A DNA stretch of 42,790 bases from contig NZ_JAQGLA010000072.1 in assembly GCF_027853915.1 (NCBI RefSeq), positions 1 to 42,790 on the forward strand. Direction: 5' to 3'. The translations under genes were made by a program, and so were the position numbers. The notes beneath the pieces were generated by a model, which saw only the letters and a list, made by a program, of their open reading frames with translations, made no database searches and had not been told where the DNA came from. Below, piece after piece: positions 35,292 through 42,790 of this stretch. Each line of letters starts with the position of its first letter. Position 1 is the first letter of the stretch. The DNA comes from Saccharopolyspora oryzae (GTDB taxonomy: Bacteria; Actinomycetota; Actinomycetes; Mycobacteriales; Pseudonocardiaceae).

Positions 35292-38200
35292 ATGACAACG
35301 ACCGACCGAGAAGCTGCGAACTCCCGGCCGACCGACATCGCGATCGTCGGGCTCGGATCCCTGTTCCCGGAAGCGGCCGACCTCCGCCAGTTCTGGGCGA
35401 ACGTCGTCGAAGCCAGGGACTGCATCCGGGACGTGCCGGAGAGCCACTGGCGGATCGAGGACCACTACGACCCGGACCCCACCGCGCCGGACAAGACCTA
35501 CGCCCGGCGCGGCGGGTTCGTGCCCACAGTGGACTTCGACCCGATGGAGTTCGGCCTGCCGCCGAACGTCCTCGAGGTCACCGACATCCTGCAGCTGCTC
35601 AGCCTCGTGGTGGCCAAGCAGACGTTGCAGGACGCCGACGTGCACGGATCGCCCTGGTACGACTCGTCCCGCACCGGGGTGATCCTCGGGGTGACCGGCG
35701 CCAACTCGCTCACCCAGCCGCTCGCGCTGCGGTTGCAGACGCCGCGGCTGAAGGAAGTGGTGCGGTCCTGCGGGCTCAGCGAGCGGGACGCGGACGAGAT
35801 CGCGAAGAAGTTCGTGATGGCGTTGGCGCCGTGGCAGGAGAACTCGTTCCCCGGCATGCTCGGCAACGTGGTCGCCGGGCGCATCGCGAACCGGTTCGAC
35901 CTGGGCGGCACCAACTGCACGGTGGACGCCGCCTGCGCCAGTTCGCTCGCCGCGCTGCACATGGCCATCGGTGAGCTCGCCACCGGCCGCGCCGACCTGA
36001 TGATCACGGGCGGCTGCGACGCCGAGAACACCATCCTGATGTACATGTGCTTCTCGAAAACTCCGGCGTTCTCCCGGAACGGGGTGGTCCGCCCGTTCGA
36101 CGAGTCCGCGGACGGCACGCTCATCGGCGAGGGCATCGGGATGCTCGCGCTGAAGCGGCTGGCCGATGCCGAGCGTGACGGCGACCGGATCTACGGCGTG
36201 CTGCGCGGGGTCGGCAGCTCCAGCGACGGCCGGTTCAAGAGCATTTACGCCCCGCGCGCGGAGGGCCAGGCCACGGCGCTGCGCCGGGCCTACGCGGAGG
36301 CCGAGTTCGGGCCGGAGCAGATCGGGCTGCTCGAATGCCACGCCACCGGCACCTCGGTCGGCGACCTGACCGAGCTCAAGGCGTTGGGGGAGGTGTTCGG
36401 CGAGGCCACCGACGAGCGGCAGTTCGCCGCGGTCGGATCGGTGAAGTCCCAGATCGGCCACACCAAGGGCGCCGCGGGCGCGGCCAGCCTGATCAAGGTG
36501 GCGTTGGCGCTGCACCACAAGGTGCTGCCCCCGACGATCAACGTGGACGCGCCGCGCGCCGCCGCCGAGCTGGAGTCCTCGCCGTTCTACGTCAACACGC
36601 AGACCAGGCCCTGGGTGGTGGATCCGGCCCGGCCGGTCCGGCGCGCGGCGGTGTCGGCCTTCGGGTTCGGGGGCACGAACTTCCACTGCGTGCTCGAGGA
36701 GCACCTCTCCGGCGACGACGAGCGCGAGGTGCTGCACCCGGTGGCGCAGGTGCACGCCTGGCACGCCGAGAACCCGGCGGAGTTGCTGGCGTTGCTCGAC
36801 AGCGGTGCCGAGCCGGTGTCCGGGCCGATACCCGCTGAGAACTGCCGGCTGGCGGTGGTGGCGGCGTCACCTGAGGAATGCGCCGAACTGCGCGACGCCG
36901 CGGCCGAGCGGTTGCGCGGGGCTCCTGACTCGGATGACTTCGAGCTCCCCGGCGGGGCGTACTACCGGCGCGCAGCGCAGTTGCGGGACGGCAAGGTCGC
37001 CGCGATGTTCGCGGGCCAGGGCAGCCAGTACGTCGGGATGGGGGCTGCCACCGCCATGTCGACGCCTCCGGTGCGGGCCGCGTTCGACCGCGCCGCCGCC
37101 GCGCACGAGGGCCCGGTTCCCCTCGGCAGGGTCGTCTTCCCGCCGCCGGCGTTCGACGACGCTGAGCGTCCTGCGCGCGAGGAAGCGTTGCGGCGCACCG
37201 AGAATGCCCAGCTCGCCATCGGTGCTCTCGCGGCGGGGCAGTACCGGTACCTCGCGGACTCCGGCTTCGCCCCGGACGGCGTGCTCGGCCACAGCTTCGG
37301 CGAGCTCACCGCGCTCTGGGCCGCCGGCAGCCTCTCCGACGCGGAGTTCTACTCGCTGGCCGGTGCGCGGGGCCGGTCGATGGCCCGCCTGCCGGATCCC
37401 GACGCCGACCCCGGCGGCATGGCGGCGATCAGCGCGACGACGGCGCAGGTCGAGGAGCTGCTGGGCGATCGCGACGACGTCGTGGTGTGCAACGTCAACG
37501 CGCCGGACCAGGTGGTGGTCGGCGGGGCGACCGAGGCCGTTCGGGAGTTCGTCGCGGCGTGCCGGTCCGCGGGCGTGTCGGCGTCCCCGCTGCCGGTCGC
37601 GGCCGCGTTCCACACGAAGCACGTGGCGCACGCCCTGGAGGAGTTCGGTGCCGCCGCGGCCGAAGTGAGCGTGCTGCCACCGAAGATCCCGGTGTACGCG
37701 AACACCGCGGGCGCCGGATACCGCGACGACAGCAGCGAGAACCGGCGCGTCCTGGTGCAGCAGCTCGCCGAACCCGTGCAGTTCGGGCCGTCCGTCGAGC
37801 AGATGTACGCCGACGGGTTCCGGGTCTTCGTCGAGTTCGGGCCGAAGTCCGCGCTGTCCGGGCTCGTCCGGCGGACCTTGGCGGACCACCCGGACGTGAT
37901 CGTGCTCGCCGCGGACCCCGGGCCGGGCCGGGACGGGGACCGCGCGCTCAAGCAGCTGGCCGCCAGGCTGACCGTGCTGGGGGTGCCGCTGACCGGATTG
38001 AACCGCTTTGCCGCCGAGCCCGCGCCGGAGGAGTCGGAGAAGAAGATGAGCATCCCGCTGAACGGAGTCAACTACGTGCCGGAAGAGCGCCGTCGCAACT
38101 ACCAGGAGGCGCTGGAGAACGGCTACCGCGTCGACCACGCCGAACCCCCCGCCGCGCAGCCGAGCCCCCAGCCGCTGACCAACGGCAGCGGTTCGTCGAA

Positions 38201-38972
38201 CGGGAACGGTGCGGCGCCCAGGTACGCCGCAGGCCCGATCGCCGCCGACCACCTCGACAGCCACCGCGTCTACCTGGACAGCCAGCTCGCCATCGCGCAC
38301 CAGCTCAGCGGTCTGCTGGCGCGCGAGGCCGAGGGCTCGGTGCGGGACTCGGTTCTCGACGCGATCCGCGCCGTGACCCAGCACGGCGTGTCCATCGGGC
38401 AGAGCCACCAGCGGGCCAGCGAGGTGCTGGGTGAACTGGCGCGCTTGGAGGCGGGCTTGCCGTCCGCAGCGCCCACGTCGTGGATTCCGGCCGACCCGGC
38501 GCCCGCACCGGAACCGCTCCGGTGGACCGCGCACCTCGAGACGCCGCCTGCGGCCGACGGGAACGGTGCGGTGGCGTTGCTGGGCGGGCAGCCGGAACCC
38601 GCGGCGCCCGCCGAGATCGGTCGGCAACCGGAACCGGCCGGACCGCCGGCCGCACCGGAACCGGCCCCGGCTGCTCCGGCGCTGGATCGCGATGCCGTGC
38701 GCGACGCGGTGCTCGCGGTGGTCGCGGAGAAGACCGGCTACCCCAGCGACATGCTCGACCTCACCATGGACGTCGAGTCCGACCTGGGCATCGACTCGAT
38801 CAAGCGGGTGGAGATCATGGGCGTGCTGGGCGAGCGGTTCCCGAACGTGCGGGAGCCCAGCCCGGAGATGCTGGGCGAGCTGCGCACCCTCGGCGACATC
38901 GTCGGATTCCTGGCCGGGGAGACCGCGTCGGGCGGCCCGGCCGAGGAGGTGGCCGCGGCCCCAAAAGCCTGA
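35292..38972 (+). CDS. PfaA-like polyketide synthase, KS-AT-single ACP
   Basis: 1226 residues. Ketosynthase: Cys215 in VDAACASSLAAL, His350 in ECHATGTSVGD, His390 in GHTKGAAG. Acyltransferase: Ser668 in GHSFGE and His774 in AAFHTKHV, preceded by AGQGSQYVGMG. A Pro/Gly-rich linker with HRVYLDSQLAIAHQLSGLL leads to one ACP, whose Ser1169 is in DLGIDSIKRVEIMG, the signature of PUFA-synthase carriers. PfaA proteins normally have several tandem ACPs followed by KR in the same chain; here there is one ACP and the frame stops, the KR continuing in the -1 frame. GGGAGG precedes ATG 35292. It should condense malonyl units. A frameshift product of about 1711 residues would include the KR. Confidence 0.94.
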   Translation: MTTTDREAANSRPTDIAIVGLGSLFPEAADLRQFWANVVEARDCIRDVPESHWRIEDHYDPDPTAPDKTYARRGGFVPTVDFDPMEFGLPPNVLEVTDILQLLSLVVAKQTLQDADVHGSPWYDSSRTGVILGVTGANSLTQPLALRLQTPRLKEVVRSCGLSERDADEIAKKFVMALAPWQENSFPGMLGNVVAGRIANRFDLGGTNCTVDAACASSLAALHMAIGELATGRADLMITGGCDAENTILMYMCFSKTPAFSRNGVVRPFDESADGTLIGEGIGMLALKRLADAERDGDRIYGVLRGVGSSSDGRFKSIYAPRAEGQATALRRAYAEAEFGPEQIGLLECHATGTSVGDLTELKALGEVFGEATDERQFAAVGSVKSQIGHTKGAAGAASLIKVALALHHKVLPPTINVDAPRAAAELESSPFYVNTQTRPWVVDPARPVRRAAVSAFGFGGTNFHCVLEEHLSGDDEREVLHPVAQVHAWHAENPAELLALLDSGAEPVSGPIPAENCRLAVVAASPEECAELRDAAAERLRGAPDSDDFELPGGAYYRRAAQLRDGKVAAMFAGQGSQYVGMGAATAMSTPPVRAAFDRAAAAHEGPVPLGRVVFPPPAFDDAERPAREEALRRTENAQLAIGALAAGQYRYLADSGFAPDGVLGHSFGELTALWAAGSLSDAEFYSLAGARGRSMARLPDPDADPGGMAAISATTAQVEELLGDRDDVVVCNVNAPDQVVVGGATEAVREFVAACRSAGVSASPLPVAAAFHTKHVAHALEEFGAAAAEVSVLPPKIPVYANTAGAGYRDDSSENRRVLVQQLAEPVQFGPSVEQMYADGFRVFVEFGPKSALSGLVRRTLADHPDVIVLAADPGPGRDGDRALKQLAARLTVLGVPLTGLNRFAAEPAPEESEKKMSIPLNGVNYVPEERRRNYQEALENGYRVDHAEPPAAQPSPQPLTNGSGSSNGNGAAPRYAAGPIAADHLDSHRVYLDSQLAIAHQLSGLLAREAEGSVRDSVLDAIRAVTQHGVSIGQSHQRASEVLGELARLEAGLPSAAPTSWIPADPAPAPEPLRWTAHLETPPAADGNGAVALLGGQPEPAAPAEIGRQPEPAGPPAAPEPAPAAPALDRDAVRDAVLAVVAEKTGYPSDMLDLTMDVESDLGIDSIKRVEIMGVLGERFPNVREPSPEMLGELRTLGDIVGFLAGETASGGPAEEVAAAPKA
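38943..38972 (+). other. Candidate programmed -1 ribosomal frameshift signal
   Basis: The slippery heptamer C CCA AAA occupies 38960-38966 in the reading phase X XXY YYZ (zero-frame codons CCA AAA). AGGAGGT lies at 38944-38950, ten nt upstream, where an internal Shine-Dalgarno stimulates -1 slippage in E. coli dnaX. The zero-frame TGA follows at 38970. Downstream, a small stem starts near 38975 and the CCGGCTC/GAGCCGG stem spans 38998-39020. Slippage joins the KS-AT-ACP frame exactly to the ketoreductase frame. Confidence 0.6.
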
Positions 38973-38992
38973 TCCGGCAGCTGCCCGCGAGG

Positions 38993-40426
38993 TTGTCCCG
39001 GCTCTCGGAGCCCGAGCCGGCCGGGTCGCCGTACCGGGACCGCCCCACCGCGGTGATCGCTGGGAGCACCAGCGCCTTCGCTGACGCGCTCGCGTCCCGG
39101 CTGCGCGGTGCCGGGTGGGTCGTGCAGGACGGATCGGCTCCTCGCGGGGACCTCGACCTCGTCCTGTGGGTGGCCGACGAGGCAGCGCCGGACTGGGACT
39201 CGGCGGCCGGTGCGCTGCGCGACGCGCTCCTGCTGGCCGGTGATGTGCAACCGGGGCTGGAGCGCACCGCTGCGGACGCACGGGCGGCATTCGTCGCGGT
39301 GACCCGCCTGGACGGGATCCTCGGGTACTCCGGGGTGGACCTCGAGAGCGCGGTGACCGGCGGGCTGCCGGGGCTGGTCAAGACCTTGGCGGCGGAGGCT
39401 CCTGCGGTCTTCTGCCGCGCGATCGACCTGCACCCGGACCTCGCCGAGCAGCGGTGCGTCGAGCTGGTGCTGGCCGAGCTGTCCGATGTGGACAGCGGGC
39501 TGCACCAGGTCGGGTACGACGCCGAGGGTGTCCGCAGGACCGTCGTGCGCGGTTCGGAGCCCGGCGCGGACCCGGAACTTCCCGCATGCGCGCCGATCGC
39601 GCCGCCGGGACCCGACGACCTCCTGGTGGTCTCCGGTGGCGGGCGAGGCGTGACGGCCGAATGCGCGATCGGCTTGGCCCGCCGCTTCGGCACCGGTCTG
39701 CTGCTGCTCGGCCGCACCCCGCTCGACGCGGACGAACCGGCTTGGGCCAGCGGTGTCCCGGAATCCCAGCTGAAGGCGGCGATCGCGGCGCGGCTGCGGG
39801 AGGACGGCGGCAAACCGACGCCGCGCGATGTGCAGCCGGTGTACCAAAAGCTCGTGGCACAGCGCGAGATCCGCCGCACGCTGAGCGCCGTCCGGGAGGC
39901 GGGAGCGTTCGTCGAGTACCTGACCGTTGATGTCGCCGACTCCGATGCCGTCAGCGCGGCGCTCGCTGAGCACCGCGACCGGATCACCGGTGTCGTGCAC
40001 GGTGCGGGCGCGCTCTCCGACCGGTTGCTCGTGGACAAGACCGCAGCGGACGTCGACGCTGTGTTCGCGCCGAAGCTGTCCGGGCTGCGTTCGTTGCTCC
40101 GCGCGGTGGACCAGGACCGGATCCGCCACGTGCTGCTGTTCTCCTCGGTGGCCGGGTTCTTCGGCAACCGCGGGCAGGCCGACTACGCGATGGCCAACGA
40201 GTCGTTGAACCGCTTGGCCTGCACGCTGTCCCGCGATCTTCCGGCGGCCAACGTGGCCTCGCTGAACTGGGGGCCGTGGGCCGGCGGCATGGTGACCCCG
40301 GAACTGGCGCGGATGTTCCGGGATCGGGGCCTGGAGCCGATCCCGGTCGACACCGGCGTCCAGATCGTCGTCGACCACTTCGCGGCCGACCATCCGGAGG
40401 CGGTGGTCTCGGTCGTCGCCAGCTAG
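38993..40426 (+). CDS. Ketoreductase (PfaA-type KR) in the -1 frame of the upstream synthase
   Basis: About 477 residues from TTG 38993, or ~486 residues as the fused tail. The N-terminal half is a structural/pseudo-KR region; the catalytic half shows LVVSGGGRGVTAECAIGLAR (NADPH site), ITGVVHGAGALSDRLL, and FSSVAGFFGNRGQADYAMAN with the Ser/Tyr/Asn set. This is the KR that PfaA proteins carry after their ACPs. No good start exists: TTG 38993 has its AGG-like sequence abutting it, GTG 39053 lacks a ribosome binding site and would cut the domain, and no ATG lies near. It reduces the beta-keto group of the growing chain. Likely expressed as a -1 frameshift fusion. Confidence 0.85.
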   Translation: MSRLSEPEPAGSPYRDRPTAVIAGSTSAFADALASRLRGAGWVVQDGSAPRGDLDLVLWVADEAAPDWDSAAGALRDALLLAGDVQPGLERTAADARAAFVAVTRLDGILGYSGVDLESAVTGGLPGLVKTLAAEAPAVFCRAIDLHPDLAEQRCVELVLAELSDVDSGLHQVGYDAEGVRRTVVRGSEPGADPELPACAPIAPPGPDDLLVVSGGGRGVTAECAIGLARRFGTGLLLLGRTPLDADEPAWASGVPESQLKAAIAARLREDGGKPTPRDVQPVYQKLVAQREIRRTLSAVREAGAFVEYLTVDVADSDAVSAALAEHRDRITGVVHGAGALSDRLLVDKTAADVDAVFAPKLSGLRSLLRAVDQDRIRHVLLFSSVAGFFGNRGQADYAMANESLNRLACTLSRDLPAANVASLNWGPWAGGMVTPELARMFRDRGLEPIPVDTGVQIVVDHFAADHPEAVVSVVAS

Positions 40427-40537
40427 CGGAGCCGTTCCAGCGCGCACATCCGTCCACATGGGACCGGACCGGGAGTCGCGGTCGAGACCGCGCGAACTCC
40501 CGGCCGGTCCAGCCGAGCCGAATGCGGAGCTACGTCC

Positions 40538-42790
40538 ATGATCAACACTCCGATCGCGATCGTCGGCATGTCCTGCCTCGTCCCCGGGGCGGAGAGCCCC
40601 GACGAGCTGTGGACGTGCCTGCGCAACGAGGCCGATCACCGGTCCGACGGCGGCCCGGAGCACTTCGGGGACGGCGCGGCGGTCCCCGGCGGCTGGGGCG
40701 ACCCGAGCCACCACATCACGTCCACGGTCGGCGGATTCGTCCGCGAGCCCGAGATCGACCTGACCGGTCTGGGCATCCCGGCCGAGGACCTCGCCGGGAT
40801 GGATCGCGTCGTGCGCTGGCCGCTGCACACCGCGCGTCGTGCGCTGGCCGACGCCGGACTGGACGTCGCCGCGCTGCCCGCTCGCACCGGGTTCGTGCTC
40901 GGCAACTACTCGTTCCCCACCGAGCTGTCCACCCGGCTCGCGGTGCCGCTGGTGCGGCAGGCGGTGAACGACGGCCTGCGCGCTGCCGGGCTGGAAGTCC
41001 CACCGGCCCCCGCCGAACAAGACGTCCCCGCCGGCAACATCTGGCCGTCCGGCCTGCCCACCGGGGTGATCGGCGACGCGCTGGGGCTCCGGGGTCCGCG
41101 GCTCGCGCTGGACGCCGCCTGCGCGTCCGCGCTCTACGGGCTGGCGGTGGCGAGGGACCAGCTCGCCACCGGAAACGCCGACGTGATGCTCGCCGGTGCC
41201 GTGTGCGCGCCGGACTCGGTGACGCTGCACCTGGCGTTCTCGGACCTCCAGGCGCTCGCAACCGACGGCGAGGTCAGCCAGCCGTTCGACGAGCGCTCCG
41301 CCGGGATCGTCGTCGGGCAGGGCGCCGGGATGTTCGTGCTCAAGCGGCTTTCCGACGCGTTGCGGGACGGCGACCGGGTGCACGCCGTGATCGACGCCAT
41401 CGGCCTCGGCAACGACGGCGCGGGAAAGCACCTGCTCGTGCCGAACAAGGCCGGGCACCTGGAGGCGTACCGGCAGGCCTACCGCGACGTCGATCCAGCC
41501 ACCGTCGACTACGTCGAGTGCCACGCCACCGGGACTCCGCTCGGCGATGGCACGGAACTGGTCGGGCTGGCCGAGTTCTTCGCCGACCACGGCGGCCCGC
41601 CGCTGCTCGGCTCGATGAAGGGCAACGTCGGACACCTGCTCAGCGCGGCCGGACTGGCGAGCGTGGTGAAGGCCATCATGGCGATGCGGCACGGCATCAT
41701 CCCGGCCACTCCGGGCGTGGGGCAGCCGTTGTCGCCGGAGGGCGGTGAACCGGCGGCCGAGCGCGTCGTGCGCGAAGAACGTGCCTGGCCGACCGACGGG
41801 CCGCGCCGGGTGGGCGTGTCCAGCTTCGGCTTCGGCGGGGCCAATGCGCACGTGGTGCTTTCCGAAGCGCCAGCGGAACAACCGCCGACCGCCGAGGTGC
41901 GGATCCCGCGGATGGCGGTGACCGGTGTCGGGGTCAAGGTGGGCGATGTCGACGACGTCGACGCGCTCGAACGCGTCGTCCGCTCGGGCGAGCCGGTCCT
42001 GCGATCGCTGCCGGAGGGCCGCTGGTACGCGGACCTGCAGCCAGCGCCGGTCGGTGGCTACCTGGAGCGCATCGAGGTCGATCCGCGGGCCTACCGGCTG
42101 CTGCCCGCCGAACTCGCCGGTTCGAACCCGCAACACCTGGCCCTGTTCCAAGCGATGGAGGCGGCACTGCTCGACGCCGGCCTCCCGGCGGTCCCGCCCG
42201 GCGCCCGGACGGAACCGCCGTCGCGGGTGGCGGTGGTCGTCGCGATGGAGATGGAGCCGCGGGCCCACCAGCACCGGGCCCGCTTCGACATCGGTGCGCA
42301 CGTGCGCGCGGAATGCGATCGCGCCGGGGTCCGGCTCGGGGCCGATGCGCTGGACCAGCTGGTGGCGGCGGTCCGCGACGCGGTGCACGATCCGCTCGGC
42401 GCCAACGAGGTGCTGAGCTACATCGGCAACATCATGGCCAGCCGGATCTCGGCGTCCCGGAACTTCAGCGGCCCCTCCTTCACGATCTCCTCCGACGGCA
42501 CGGCCGGTGCCGCCGCGCTCGAAGTGGCCGGTCTGCTGCTGCTGGACCCCAGCATCGAGAAGGTCGTGGTCGGCGGTGTCGACCTGGCCGGGGGGATGGA
42601 GAACACGCTGGCCCGGTCGCGGCTCGCGGCTGAGGACGGCGTCGAGCTCGCGCCGCTCGGCGACGGCGTCTGGCAGAACTCGCCCGCCAACGACGCGGCG
42701 ATCATGAGCACCCAGCTGTTCCAGCAGGAGCTGGTCGGGCCGAAGCGCATGGTGCGCGAGACCTGGGGCGTGCCCGACGACGTCCCGGAC
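40538..42790 (+). CDS. PfaC-like polyketide synthase, KS-CLF, 3' partial
   Basis: 751 residues visible, running off the right edge. The first ketosynthase is complete and active-looking: Cys195 in LDAACASALYGL, ECHATGTPLGD, GSMKGNVGHLLSAAG, GFGGANAHVVL. The second KS-like domain (from about residue 465) matches the chain-length-factor part of PfaC: IGNIMASRISASRNFSGPSF is conserved, but the cysteine position holds Asp653 (ISSDGTAG), so it is non-condensing. PfaC normally continues with dehydratase domains that install double bonds; these would lie beyond the window. GGAG precedes ATG 40538 by 8 nt, 111 bp after the KR stop. Confidence 0.92.
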   Translation, partial: MINTPIAIVGMSCLVPGAESPDELWTCLRNEADHRSDGGPEHFGDGAAVPGGWGDPSHHITSTVGGFVREPEIDLTGLGIPAEDLAGMDRVVRWPLHTARRALADAGLDVAALPARTGFVLGNYSFPTELSTRLAVPLVRQAVNDGLRAAGLEVPPAPAEQDVPAGNIWPSGLPTGVIGDALGLRGPRLALDAACASALYGLAVARDQLATGNADVMLAGAVCAPDSVTLHLAFSDLQALATDGEVSQPFDERSAGIVVGQGAGMFVLKRLSDALRDGDRVHAVIDAIGLGNDGAGKHLLVPNKAGHLEAYRQAYRDVDPATVDYVECHATGTPLGDGTELVGLAEFFADHGGPPLLGSMKGNVGHLLSAAGLASVVKAIMAMRHGIIPATPGVGQPLSPEGGEPAAERVVREERAWPTDGPRRVGVSSFGFGGANAHVVLSEAPAEQPPTAEVRIPRMAVTGVGVKVGDVDDVDALERVVRSGEPVLRSLPEGRWYADLQPAPVGGYLERIEVDPRAYRLLPAELAGSNPQHLALFQAMEAALLDAGLPAVPPGARTEPPSRVAVVVAMEMEPRAHQHRARFDIGAHVRAECDRAGVRLGADALDQLVAAVRDAVHDPLGANEVLSYIGNIMASRISASRNFSGPSFTISSDGTAGAAALEVAGLLLLDPSIEKVVVGGVDLAGGMENTLARSRLAAEDGVELAPLGDGVWQNSPANDAAIMSTQLFQQELVGPKRMVRETWGVPDDVPD

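Noticed and set aside
38993..40426. Ketoreductase as an ordinary independent gene
   Set aside because: Not excluded, but disfavoured: the only nearby start is a TTG with no spacing from its Shine-Dalgarno-like bases, and the strong AGGAGG upstream is placed for slippage rather than for any start codon.
38738..42388. 1216-codon minus-strand open frame under the PfaA/KR/PfaC-like genes
   Set aside because: Low-complexity antisense shadow of conserved synthase domains on the plus strand; no family similarity.

Overview
The window is about 70% G+C DNA with actinobacterial traits: frequent GTG/TTG starts, GGAGG-type ribosome binding sites, 1-4 nt start/stop overlaps, and PF04672-type methyltransferase, MMPL and TNT families. 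A Pseudonocardiales actinomycete (for example Saccharopolyspora or a relative) is likely; this is inference from gene content, not from a marker gene. I see no rRNA, tRNA, CRISPR array or insertion sequence.

Region 1 (1-8.4 kb) is organic-acid catabolism and transport. An open frame entering from the left edge looks like an in-frame CaiB/HMG-CoA-lyase chimera. It is followed by a 2-hydroxycarboxylate transporter and an IclR regulator. Then comes a tight operon: a 6PGDH-like dehydrogenase fused to an RraA-type aldolase, a TRAP-type large permease, a small membrane protein, a cyclase-family hydrolase and a second IclR regulator. An almost identical 17-nt motif lies upstream of both the first gene and this IclR gene.

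Region 2 (8.5-22.1 kb) starts with a small unknown gene and a convergent methyltransferase, separated by a 19-bp perfect hairpin. It continues with a long minus-strand operon: carboxyltransferase, biotin carboxylase/BCCP, enoyl-CoA hydratase, TIGR03084 protein, AtuA (DUF1446), acyl-CoA dehydrogenase, acyl-CoA ligase and TetR. A second acyl-CoA ligase is divergent. This is an Atu/Liu-like route for branched or isoprenoid acyl-CoA. Palindromes in the divergent promoter are candidate TetR operators.

Region 3 (22.1-31.2 kb) holds a secreted TNT-type NAD glycohydrolase with a possible partner or immunity protein. It also holds a TetR gene divergent from a CaiB CoA-transferase/MatC-like carrier pair, with tandem operators, and an MMPL exporter with a convergent TetR whose likely operator overlaps the exporter promoter.

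Region 4 (31.4-42.8 kb, running off the right edge) is the most unusual. It is a polyunsaturated-fatty-acid-synthase-like (Pfa-type) polyketide cluster: a LuxR-type regulator with a fully degenerate receiver, a COG2907-like flavoprotein, a discrete ACP, a thioesterase, a PfaA-like KS-AT-ACP with only one ACP, a ketoreductase in the -1 frame, and a PfaC-like KS-CLF protein. The KS-AT-ACP/KR junction has the layout of a programmed -1 frameshift: a Shine-Dalgarno-like AGGAGG, then the slippery heptamer C CCA AAA, then a stop four nt later. The ketoreductase has no convincing start codon of its own. I propose that the locus makes both a short KS-AT-ACP and a KS-AT-ACP-KR fusion from one reading region.
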